From the NCBI GenBank assembly GCA_024641365.1, contig JAHEDF010000211.1, forward strand, positions 1-6,774: 6,774 bases of DNA, read 5' to 3'. Positions 1 to 5,993 of the stretch are shown here, piece by piece (position 1 is the stretch's first letter; the number at the start of each line of letters is the position of its first letter). A model generated the notes under the pieces. The model was not told the origin of the DNA, did not search any database, and was given only the letters and a program-made list of their open reading frames with translations. This stretch comes from Planctomycetota bacterium (GTDB lineage: Bacteria > Planctomycetota > UBA11346). The position numbers were made by a program, and so were the translations under genes.

Positions 1-34
1 ATTCCCGATTCCCCATGCGCAGAGCTCTGCCTGA

Positions 35-187
35 CGCGGGGTGTCTGTGACGTACTACGACGTACGAAGGACGGTCGGCCCTCAGTTGGTGGTCGGTGGA
101 CGCGGCGGTGGCGGCGGCGGATACGGCGGCGGCGGCGGTGGACGCGGCGGCGATCGCGGCGGCAGTCGCGGCGGTTACGACCGCTAA
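35..187 (+). pseudogene. Gly/Arg-rich C-terminal tail of a probable RRM-type RNA-binding protein (fragment or frameshifted)
   Basis: The reading frame ending at TAA 185-187 encodes a low-complexity tail of glycine runs broken by Arg, Tyr, Asp and Ser, ending GGSRGGYDR. Such tails are typical of small bacterial RNA-recognition-motif proteins, in which an ~80-residue RRM precedes the Gly-rich part. No RRM is visible here. The frame is closed by TGA at 32-34, and no ATG lies between that stop and the tail, only GTG codons at 41 and 47. The upstream bases in frame 1 read KDGRPSVGGR before the Gly-rich frame takes over, which suggests a frameshift near 98-105 or a truncated gene. A terminator follows 33 bases after the stop, so this really is the 3' end of a transcribed gene. 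The GC-rich GGC-repeat composition is also prone to sequencing error. The protein family is inferred from tail composition only. Confidence 0.45.
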
Positions 188-220
188 ATAACTATTACTT
201 AATTATTAGTAATTCTATTA

Positions 221-254
221 CCAACCCGATGCCAGTCATCGGGTTGGTTTTTTT
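221..254 (+). terminator. Rho-independent terminator of the Gly-rich gene
   Basis: A perfect 10-bp stem (CCAACCCGAT at 221-230 pairing with ATCGGGTTGG at 238-247) has a 7-base loop and runs directly into seven T residues (248-254). It lies 33 bases after the stop codon at 187 and is oriented for + strand transcription. Confidence 0.92.
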
Positions 255-370
255 AACCAATTTATTTCCGATTAGGATCATTAACTATTGTTGATACCAT
301 ATTCCGGATCAAAAACTCCTAAATAGTATTATTAAATTCTTTAACCATGAGAACACGGTGAGCGCAAGGC

Positions 371-392
371 ATTATGAAGCCATTATGAAGCC
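371..392. repeat. 11-bp tandem direct repeat, two copies
   Basis: ATTATGAAGCC occurs at 371-381 and again at 382-392, followed by a partial third copy (ATTATT, 393-398). It lies immediately outside the left arm of the outer inverted repeat. No function can be assigned. Confidence 0.8.
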
Positions 393-452
393 ATTATTCA
401 CACGGAGGAACGGAGGAAACAGAGAAAGCGGATATAAATTAACACTATGTCC

Positions 453-798
453 CAATGCTATTCGGTTAAGAACTACGATTTTTCTGTATAAAATATGATA
501 AATTGAAGACAATCAACACAGAGGACACGGAGATCACAGAGATGTAAAAGTGGTTGTTATGTGTTATAAATCAATGACGTCGACTCGTTTATTGTCGATC
601 AAAAGAATAATATTTTTAGCGTGAAAAACGGTTATTTACACCAGTGAGCGCCATATTTATGTTTTCCCCTCTGTGTTCTCCGTGTCCTCTGCGTTGAATG
701 CCTTCCGAGAAATCCTGTCTACACTAAGGCCCGCGTGCGGAGTTTATAAAATGATGGAATTGTCTGGGTTATACGTGTTTCTTAGCCGAATAGCATTG
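453..798. mobile_element. MITE-like non-autonomous transposable element, 346 bp, with 9-bp target duplication
   Basis: The left end (453-477) begins CAATGCTATTCGGTTAAGAA. Its reverse complement ends the element at 774-798 (TTCTTAGCCGAATAGCATTG), with 19 of the outer 20 positions and 22 of 25 matching. Immediately outside both ends is the identical 9-mer ACTATGTCC (444-452 and 799-807), a perfect target-site duplication. The interior has no credible coding sequence, so the element must be moved by a transposase encoded elsewhere. Nine-base duplications are made by several DDE families (for example IS4, IS1, IS256 and ISAs1 members), so the parent cannot be named here. The interior carries a further 32-bp inverted repeat. 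The near-intact ends and exact duplication suggest a fairly recent insertion. Confidence 0.85.
510..700. repeat. Inner inverted repeat of CACAGAGGACACGGAG type
   Basis: Bases 514-541 (CAACACAGAGGACACGGAGA, then TCACAGAG) are matched in reverse complement by 669-696 at 26 of 28 positions. The match extends to 510-541/669-700 with 29 of 32 positions. The arms enclose about 127 bp (542-668) of unique AT-rich DNA, within which TCGAC 580-584 and GTCGA 594-598 form a small hairpin. The arms lie wholly inside the 453-798 element. No target duplication is visible at the edges of this inner pair, so it may be a captured copy of the outer repeat family rather than a separate transposition. Confidence 0.8.
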
Positions 799-1100
799 AC
801 TATGTCCATCTTTTACATTGAAAACAGCATATAAATTCCCCGGTTGTTCCTCCGTTATCTCCGTTCCTCCGTGTTAAATAGCGAAGCTTAATGCCAAGGG
901 ACAAGCGGCATTGAGGACATACCCCACAATGTACCATGGCATCAGTCCTGTAATTTATTAATGCGCTTTTGCAGGGAAATTGGTATTATTTAATTTTAAT
1001 ATGAGAAACGGAAGCACGCAGGAGAATTGGAGATATACTTTTTTCTCGTGGCTATTTGTCATTGCTCCTGTTCAAGTGATCTGATTTAAAATACATGCGC

Positions 1101-2108
1101 TTAGTGGCGACGACGAACTAATAAACTGTCAGCAGCCGCACCTGCTAAAATAACAAAACCCATCACTGCAAAAGTCAGCGATGTATCCCAACCAAGTAAG
1201 TTAACTGCATTGGGAATTAATTGAATAAGCACCATACCCAGGACAATGCCAATCATTGTTCCTGAACCGCCACGCAAACTACAACCAGCGACAACCGCAG
1301 CAGCGATGCCGTATAATTCATAAAAACTGCCATGATTACTGGGCGTTATGCCACCGCTATCAAATGCGAATAAAATTGATGACACAGCGGCCAATAAACC
1401 ACACAACACATACGCCATGGCAATAACAAAATTAGTACGAATACCAGAATGGCGAGCCGCTTCTTCGTTATGACCAACAGCAAATAAATGACGCCCGTAC
1501 ACAGTCGCATGTAATAAAATGCCACAGACAGCGGCGGTAATTATCAGCATCCAAAACGGTACCGGTACATAAAAAATATCACCAGTTATCCATTCTTGAA
1601 TGCGCATCACGCTAGGATCTGAACCAAGTCCCTTACTATTATTGCCTGCAATAAATTGCGCCGTTCCGCGATAAATAAGCAATCCACATAAGGTCACGAC
1701 AAATGGCCATAACCGCAGTTTCGTTATTAATAATCCATGCCCTAGTCCTATTAAAGCACCACTGAGTAATATTGCCCCCAACGCAATCGGCCACGACATG
1801 CCCCAATCCACCATCATGAAACACTGCAATATACCCAATAAGGCAAACAATGAGCCTACTGATAAATCAATACCACCAGTGATAATAACAAATCCCAAAC
1901 CAACCGCGAAAATACCATTCATTCCAATACGCCGCGCTAAATTTTGTAAATTTTGCCCGGTTAAAAATTTATCATTCACGGATGCCAATATGCCAGACAC
2001 CACCAGAATCAAAACTAACACAGCTAATTCACGTCGCCATTTCGCAAGTACTATGAGCATTTTCTCTGACGCGGTTGGCGTTAAACTCGGCATTGGTGCG
2101 GTACTCAT
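1101..2108 (-). CDS. Ribose-type (CUT2) ABC transporter permease
   Basis: This 335-residue inner-membrane protein is the transport channel of a sugar-type importer and would act as a homodimer. It belongs to the branched/RbsC-XylH-type permease family (BPD_transp_2). Visible marks are the GGIDLSVGS motif at about residues 78-86, which is diagnostic for ribose/xylose/galactoside permeases. A cytoplasmic coupling loop follows at about 204-223 (GRHLFAVGHNEEAARHSGI), with RGGSGTMIG at about 279-287. About eight to ten hydrophobic segments are spread from residue 27 to 330. The length is normal for the family. The ATG start is supported by an AAGGA Shine-Dalgarno site 8 bases upstream, which overlaps the stop of the ATPase gene 11 bases away. 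It is the last gene of the operon. The family is certain, but the substrate (ribose, xylose, inositol or another polyol) cannot be read from the permease. Confidence 0.95.
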   Translation of the reverse strand: MSTAPMPSLTPTASEKMLIVLAKWRRELAVLVLILVVSGILASVNDKFLTGQNLQNLARRIGMNGIFAVGLGFVIITGGIDLSVGSLFALLGILQCFMMVDWGMSWPIALGAILLSGALIGLGHGLLITKLRLWPFVVTLCGLLIYRGTAQFIAGNNSKGLGSDPSVMRIQEWITGDIFYVPVPFWMLIITAAVCGILLHATVYGRHLFAVGHNEEAARHSGIRTNFVIAMAYVLCGLLAAVSSILFAFDSGGITPSNHGSFYELYGIAAAVVAGCSLRGGSGTMIGIVLGMVLIQLIPNAVNLLGWDTSLTFAVMGFVILAGAAADSLLVRRRH

Positions 2109-2116
2109 ACAACGTA

Positions 2117-2121
2117 TCCTT
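2117..2121 (-). promoter_or_regulatory. Ribosome binding site of the permease, overlapping the ATPase stop codon
   Basis: On the minus strand the sequence reads TAAGGA, then eight bases, then the permease ATG. The TAA stop of the ATPase gene (2120-2122) therefore supplies part of the Shine-Dalgarno site. This fixes the permease start and implies translational coupling of the two genes. Confidence 0.8.
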
Positions 2122-3631
2122 ATCCTGCGTTTCCAATAGTAACGTGACCAACAGCTAAACGCATAATCGCCTCTTCAGTAATTTCATTGCCAGTTACGTA
2201 ACCTGCTATTGCACCTTCATGCATCACCGCAACGCGGTCACTTTGTCCAATGACTTCTTCCATATCAGAACTAATCATCAAAACAGCGGCTCCGGTTTTA
2301 GCGAGTTGATGCATCAACGTATAAATTTCTTGTTTGGCACCAACATCAACACCGCGCGTTGGCTCATCTAAAATGATAACTTGTGGCTGCGCCGCTAACC
2401 ATTTAGCCAGAACAACTTTTTGTTGATTACCGCCACTTAAATGTGAGGCGGTTAATTCACCGGATGCCGTGCGAATACCCAGCTCAGCAATTGCCTGTGC
2501 AGTTGCGCTCCGCTCGCTCGCACGACTCACTAATCCATAACGCACATGTTTTGGTAAAGTCGCCAGCGTGGTATTTTCTCGCACGCTCATATCCAAAACT
2601 AAACCAGCTAATTTACGGTCTTCTGGCACTAATGCTAAACCAGCACGAATGGCATCTGATGGCGAATGAATGCGCAGCGGTTTTCCATCTACGGTAAGCG
2701 TACCAGCTAACGCACGATCAATTCCAAAAATTGATCGCGCCACTTCGCTGCGACCAGCGCCAACTAAACCAGCAATTCCTAACACTTCTCCACGGCGAAT
2801 ATCCAAATCGATCGCATGTTGTGGCCACGCTGCTGTACGCCAACCGCGAATAGCCAATCCCGTGCGCTCATCCGTCGCCAAAACTCGTTGTGGTGGTGGT
2901 GGCAAATCACGACCGACCATTAAGCGTACTAAATTATCATGGGTTAATTCCGCGCCAGACAATTCCCCGGCATTTTTTCCATCACGCAATACCACCGCAC
3001 GATTACAGCAGGTCATTAATTCTTGTAAGCGATGCGAAATATAAACCACGGTGTGATGTTGAGCGGCTAAATCAGCGATTATTTTTAATAGTCTTTCCGA
3101 CTCGGTTAATGTTAATGATGATGTCGGCTCATCCATAATAATTAACCGTGCATTTAACGATAAGGCTTTAGCAATTTCTACTAATTGACGTTGTGCCAAC
3201 GATAACGTGGCGAGCGGGGTTGCCGGATCTAAAGTTAATCCAACGCGCTCTAATATTGGTTTCGCCTCACGGTTCATGCGTGCACGATCCATTAAACCAA
3301 TAGCATTACGTGGCTCGCGTCCCAGAAACACATTGCCAGCAATATCTAAATTTTCGAATACACTTAATTCTTGATGGACAAATGCGATGCCTAAATCGGT
3401 TGCGTCTCCTACTGATTCAATATGAACCTGCTGGCCATCTATGCGAATAATACCCGCATCAGCGTGATGAATGCCACCTAATATTTTCATCATCGTCGAC
3501 TTACCGGCACCGTTTTCGCCGATAAGTCCAACAACTTCACCCGCTGAAACAGAAAAGTCCGTACCATGCAACGCAATGGCACCGCCAAATCGCTTGGCGA
3601 TGCCCGACATTTCTAATAATGGCTTTGTCAC
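2120..3631 (-). CDS. Tandem-domain sugar ABC transporter ATPase (RbsA/MglA/XylG type)
   Basis: This 503-residue cytoplasmic protein has two fused nucleotide-binding domains that power the neighbouring permease. Domain 1 has Walker A GENGAGKST (38-46), Q-loop Gln87, signature LSLAQRQ (143-149), Walker B LIIMDEPT (163-170) and switch His200. Domain 2 has the degenerate Walker A GLVGAGRSE (288-296), in which Arg294 replaces the catalytic Lys, then signature LSGGNQQK (398-405) and Walker B with DEPT (422-425). Its H-loop His is replaced (ISSDMEE, about 453-459). One active plus one degenerate site is normal for this family, as is the length. A PPPP linker (244-247) joins the domains. The start is GTG within a GTGA overlap with the stop of the binding-protein gene, so translation is probably coupled. 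An internal ATG at codon 8 is a weaker alternative without a clear ribosome site. Substrate is unknown. Confidence 0.96.
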   Translation of the reverse strand: MTKPLLEMSGIAKRFGGAIALHGTDFSVSAGEVVGLIGENGAGKSTMMKILGGIHHADAGIIRIDGQQVHIESVGDATDLGIAFVHQELSVFENLDIAGNVFLGREPRNAIGLMDRARMNREAKPILERVGLTLDPATPLATLSLAQRQLVEIAKALSLNARLIIMDEPTSSLTLTESERLLKIIADLAAQHHTVVYISHRLQELMTCCNRAVVLRDGKNAGELSGAELTHDNLVRLMVGRDLPPPPQRVLATDERTGLAIRGWRTAAWPQHAIDLDIRRGEVLGIAGLVGAGRSEVARSIFGIDRALAGTLTVDGKPLRIHSPSDAIRAGLALVPEDRKLAGLVLDMSVRENTTLATLPKHVRYGLVSRASERSATAQAIAELGIRTASGELTASHLSGGNQQKVVLAKWLAAQPQVIILDEPTRGVDVGAKQEIYTLMHQLAKTGAAVLMISSDMEEVIGQSDRVAVMHEGAIAGYVTGNEITEEAIMRLAVGHVTIGNAG

Positions 3632-4641
3632 TTGCCACGCAGTTTATTTAATTTTTCCCAAAAGGCCTCAACGTTGTCGGCTTTTATCGCTTCGGTGGGA
3701 ACATATAATAATTTTTCATCATTTAAAAAGGAAGTATCGCCTTCTAAATAACGCGACATTAAAATCACAGACTGATAACCAAATTCATATGGTTGCTGGA
3801 CGATCGTGCCGTGCACAGTGCCATTTTTAATACCTTCCAAGGTCGCGTCTTCTTCATCAAACGAAATGACTTTGACCGCATTTAATTTATCAGCATCTTT
3901 TAACGCACTTAATATGGCAGGTGCATTATAAGCCCATAAACCAACCATCCCGGCAATATCAGGGTAGTTTACCAACGTATCAGCAGCATTGGCTTTCGCA
4001 CGCGCGCGGTCACCATCATCAGCGCGTAAATCTATGACTTGAATATTGGTACCTTCCAATGCTTCTTTTAAACCTTGAAATCGTTCTTTGGCATTTTGTT
4101 GGTCTTTCTTACCGACAAATACCATAATTTTTCCACCCTCTGGTAACGCCTCTTTCACTAATTCACCCGCTTCGCGACCTGCTGCGATATTATCGGTCCC
4201 TAAATAAAAGGCACGTTTGGATTCTGGGGCATCACTATCCTGACAAATTAATAACGCTTTTTCGGCGGCTTTATTTAACATCAAGGTTTGATTGCCAGCA
4301 TCCACCGGACTGATGGCAATGCCAATTACACCCTTCACCAATAAGTCTTCGACAATTTCTTTTTGCTTCGCTGCCGTGCCGTCACCGGTTCTAAATTCTA
4401 CTTCATAGCCTTCCAATTCAGTATCAGCGACTTCAATACCGGCTTTAGCAATGTTCCAAAAATCAGCAGCCAGATTGGTTACAAAAGCTAATTTTTTTAC
4501 ACCTGCAGCCGGTTTTACATTAACCGCCGGTTGTGGTTCTTCTTTATCACCACAACTGTTCAGCACCATTGCCAGGACAAAGCCACCAAGCGCTAAGGAA
4601 AGTGATGTCCGTGATAAGAAAGAAAAATTAAAGAGCTTCAT
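3628..4641 (-). CDS. Lipoprotein substrate-binding protein of the sugar ABC importer (RbsB-like)
   Basis: This 337-residue protein of the periplasmic-binding-protein-like I fold (Peripla_BP_4/RbsB group) captures the substrate and delivers it to the permease. Residues 1-29 form a lipoprotein signal with a hydrophobic stretch (about 14-27) and lipobox LNSC (27-30), so Cys30 should be lipid-anchored. A short flexible linker rich in Pro, Glu and Lys (31-49) follows. The mature domain shows the family's opening KLAFVTNLAADFW (50-62), the region AISPVDAGN (109-117), QDSDAP (134-139) with GTDN (148-151), VGLWAYN (233-239), FDEEDATLEGI (261-271) and QQPYEFGYQ (282-290). These include ligand-contacting segments in the family. 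Length and order are complete. The lipid anchor is less usual than a free periplasmic protein for a Gram-negative sugar system. The ATG is supported by AAGGA 8 bases upstream. The stop overlaps the ATPase start. Confidence 0.95.
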   Translation of the reverse strand: MKLFNFSFLSRTSLSLALGGFVLAMVLNSCGDKEEPQPAVNVKPAAGVKKLAFVTNLAADFWNIAKAGIEVADTELEGYEVEFRTGDGTAAKQKEIVEDLLVKGVIGIAISPVDAGNQTLMLNKAAEKALLICQDSDAPESKRAFYLGTDNIAAGREAGELVKEALPEGGKIMVFVGKKDQQNAKERFQGLKEALEGTNIQVIDLRADDGDRARAKANAADTLVNYPDIAGMVGLWAYNAPAILSALKDADKLNAVKVISFDEEDATLEGIKNGTVHGTIVQQPYEFGYQSVILMSRYLEGDTSFLNDEKLLYVPTEAIKADNVEAFWEKLNKLRGK

Positions 4642-4649
4642 AATGACTG

Positions 4650-4654
4650 TCCTT
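4650..4654 (-). promoter_or_regulatory. Ribosome binding site of the substrate-binding protein
   Basis: AAGGA on the minus strand lies 8 bases before ATG 4639-4641. It is the strongest and best-spaced Shine-Dalgarno site in the operon together with that of the permease, consistent with high translation of the binding protein. Confidence 0.75.
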
Positions 4655-4688
4655 TATATCCTAGTTTGAGCGCAAATGGTTTTTTCCA

Positions 4689-4723
4689 CGTTAATGCGTT
4701 GGTGAGAGAGGGAGACGCTAACG
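4689..4723 (-). repeat. Intercistronic stem-loop between the dehydrogenase and transporter genes
   Basis: ACGCTAACG (4715-4723) pairs with CGTTA (4689-4693) and GCGT (4696-4699), giving a 9-bp stem with a 2-base bulge (AT, 4694-4695) and a 15-base loop. It lies in the 152-base gap between the two genes. On the minus strand it is not followed by a T-run, so it does not look like an intrinsic terminator. An RNA-processing or mRNA-stability hairpin that allows more binding protein than dehydrogenase to be made is an inference. Confidence 0.4.
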
Positions 4724-4793
4724 AGGTCTCAGCTACCGACCAAGTAGATCCTGGGGAAATCGCAGGTATCCGCAGCAAACACCGGAAGCCGCT

Positions 4794-5651
4794 TTAATCG
4801 CATAAAACGCGCTCCAGCGCCGTACGCATAACCTGCGCATCGGGGGTAACCCCCGTCCAATATTCAATGCCAATAATACCCTGATTTACCAACATCCCTA
4901 AACCATCCAAAACGCAGCACCCACGTGCTTGTGCATCGCGAATAAGACGTGTTTGTGGCGGGTTTGGAATGACATCGGCAACGATCATAGATGGTCGTAA
5001 TGACGATGTGTCAATTTCAACACGTACATCGACATCTGGATATAAACCGATTGAGGTCGCATTAATTACCACGTCACAATTTTCAGGTATCGAGTAATCA
5101 CCGTGCCATGCCACAAATTCGGCAGTTGGTGCAACTTTCTCGCGTAATAATTTGACCAATGTGTGTCCACGTTCAACGCCACGATTTACAATTGTTATCT
5201 GAGCAGCACCTGCCAAAGCTAATTCCACACTTATTGCACGTGCCGCTCCACCAGCACCTAAAATAATAATATATTTTCCCTGCGGATTCATGATGTCGCA
5301 AAGTGATTTTAAAAATCCTTTCCCATCCGTATTTTCACCAATGAGTTTATCGCCACGTCGCACCACACAATTGACCGCACCCATGACCGAAGCGGATTCA
5401 CCAAGCCCATCTAATAAAGGTATAATTGCCACTTTGTGTGGGATGGTGCAATTAAATCCACGAAATCCCATAGCACGCGCACCTGCTACCGCTGCGGCTA
5501 AATTCGCCGGAGTCACTTCAAGGGTCAAATAACGCCAATCCAAACCGTGATGACGATAGGCTGCTTCAGCCATAACTTGCGACGGATTTTCTGCGACGGG
5601 GTATCCAAATACCGCTGTCAGTTCTTGTTTAAAATTAACCGTTGGTGGCAT
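4794..5651 (-). CDS. aroE: Shikimate/quinate dehydrogenase-family oxidoreductase (AroE-like)
   Basis: This 285-residue cytoplasmic enzyme is of the AroE fold, whose type reaction is reversible NADPH-dependent reduction of 3-dehydroshikimate. The N-terminal substrate domain holds GYPVAENPSQVM (16-27), NCTIPHK (67-73) with the catalytic Lys73, GAVNC (91-95) and ENTDG (106-110) with the partner Asp109. The Rossmann domain has GAGGAAR (132-138), NR at 156-157 as in NADP-binding members, and NATSIGL (197-203). The end carries DGLGMLVNQG (249-258) with the conserved Gln257. All core catalytic residues are present. The carboxylate-binding motif, usually HSxSP, reads ENPSQ (21-25), so the first Ser is Asn22 while the second (Ser24) remains. 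It is the first gene of the minus-strand operon with a sugar importer, suggesting catabolic polyol oxidation rather than aromatic biosynthesis. An in-frame stop 7 codons upstream excludes any longer start. Fold is certain; substrate is uncertain. Confidence 0.9.
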   Translation of the reverse strand: MPPTVNFKQELTAVFGYPVAENPSQVMAEAAYRHHGLDWRYLTLEVTPANLAAAVAGARAMGFRGFNCTIPHKVAIIPLLDGLGESASVMGAVNCVVRRGDKLIGENTDGKGFLKSLCDIMNPQGKYIIILGAGGAARAISVELALAGAAQITIVNRGVERGHTLVKLLREKVAPTAEFVAWHGDYSIPENCDVVINATSIGLYPDVDVRVEIDTSSLRPSMIVADVIPNPPQTRLIRDAQARGCCVLDGLGMLVNQGIIGIEYWTGVTPDAQVMRTALERVLCD

Positions 5652-5993
5652 GTGTAGCTCGTCATCTCCTCAGAAGCATGTGTTTGTTCGTCCAAACATG
5701 CAAAAGGCGGTTGGTAGCTTACTAGGCCATTTTCGGGCAAACAAGCCAGAAAAGAGTGCCGCATTGCGCTAAAACAGTTCACTATTGCGCAGTTTGCAGC
5801 GGGCGGCTCATGGCGGTTTTGTTCCCGTATTACCAACTCGACAGCCAAAAGGTTTTTAACGATAATTGAGCGCACCACACTTTATAAATTAAATTAATAA
5901 TAATTACTGTTACATAATTTTACAAAAAGATACACCAGCTCACTAAACTTCATGTTGCTAAATTGATCGGCGCTTACATCTTACGCGGTCAAC
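5652..5993. promoter_or_regulatory. Divergent intergenic region with leader hairpin and AT-rich stretch
   Basis: These 342 bases separate the minus-strand operon from the + strand exonuclease gene and should hold the promoters of both. Bases 5881-5932 are strongly AT-rich (TTTATAAATTAAATTAATAA and on), the likeliest promoter zone. I could not find a convincing pair of -35 and -10 boxes for either direction. A stem-loop lies 25 bases upstream of the aroE-like start: GCATG (5676-5680) plus TTTG (5683-5686) pairs with CAAACATGC (5693-5701), with a 2-base bulge and a 6-base loop. It may be an operator or a 5' leader hairpin. A long minus-strand open frame here (5618-5878) overlaps the real gene and shows no recognisable protein features. 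Confidence 0.45.
5666..5671 (-). promoter_or_regulatory. Distant Shine-Dalgarno site of the aroE-like gene
   Basis: GAGGAG on the minus strand is the only good ribosome-site match before ATG 5649-5651, but it lies 14 bases away, longer than the usual 5-10. An ATG directly after it (5663-5665) is out of frame with the enzyme and opens only a 15-codon frame that ends at 5618. Either the spacing is weak by design or that very short overlapping frame modulates initiation. Confidence 0.45.

Larger units (their letters stand above)
400..874. repeat. Outer inverted repeat, split by a later insertion
   Basis: ACACGGAGGAACGGAG at 400-415 is matched exactly in reverse complement by CTCCGTTCCTCCGTGT at 859-874 (16/16). 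The right arm also carries an extra direct copy of its GTTCCTCCGT core at 846-855, besides 863-872. If the element at 453-798 and one copy of its 9-bp target duplication are removed, the arms lie in a unit of about 120 bp (400-452 joined to 808-874). That is the size of a small palindromic dispersed repeat. The arms share the CACGGAG core with the inner inverted repeat at 510-541/669-700, so both probably belong to one repeat family. Confidence 0.75.
255..1100. other. Gene-free region with nested repeats
   Basis: No convincing coding frame, tRNA or rRNA is visible across these ~850 bases, which separate two convergent transcription units. Bases 255-370 are AT-rich with nothing recognisable. 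Bases 371-874 hold the tandem repeat and nested inverted repeats described separately. Bases 875-1100 show only a weak hairpin (AATGCC 890-895 with GGCATT 907-912, 11-base loop). I see no convincing terminator for the minus-strand operon that ends at 1101, since no stable hairpin followed by a T-run on that strand could be found. Confidence 0.7.

Noticed and set aside
371..874. CRISPR array
   Set aside because: The repeats are inverted or tandem without regular unique spacers, and no cas gene is nearby.
875..1100. Terminator of the minus-strand operon
   Set aside because: The candidate stems (AATGCC/GGCATT at 890-912, and CAGGAG/CTCCTG with a long loop at about 1019-1072) lack a following T-run on the minus strand or have loops too large.
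1798..2139. 113-codon + strand open frame opposite the permease gene
   Set aside because: It lies antisense to a well-supported permease and the start of the ATPase tail and has no protein features, so it is a shadow of the real genes. The same holds for the other + strand frames between 2443 and 5532.
5618..5878. 86-codon minus-strand open frame overlapping the aroE-like start
   Set aside because: It has no recognisable motif, overlaps the true gene by 34 bases in another frame, and has no ribosome site at its own start. It is treated as leader DNA, though its last 15 codons are discussed as a possible short frame.
5881..5960. Sigma-70 promoters for both divergent genes
   Set aside because: AT-rich hexamers such as TATAAA and TTTACA occur, but none pairs with a good partner at 16-18-base spacing, so only the region is reported.
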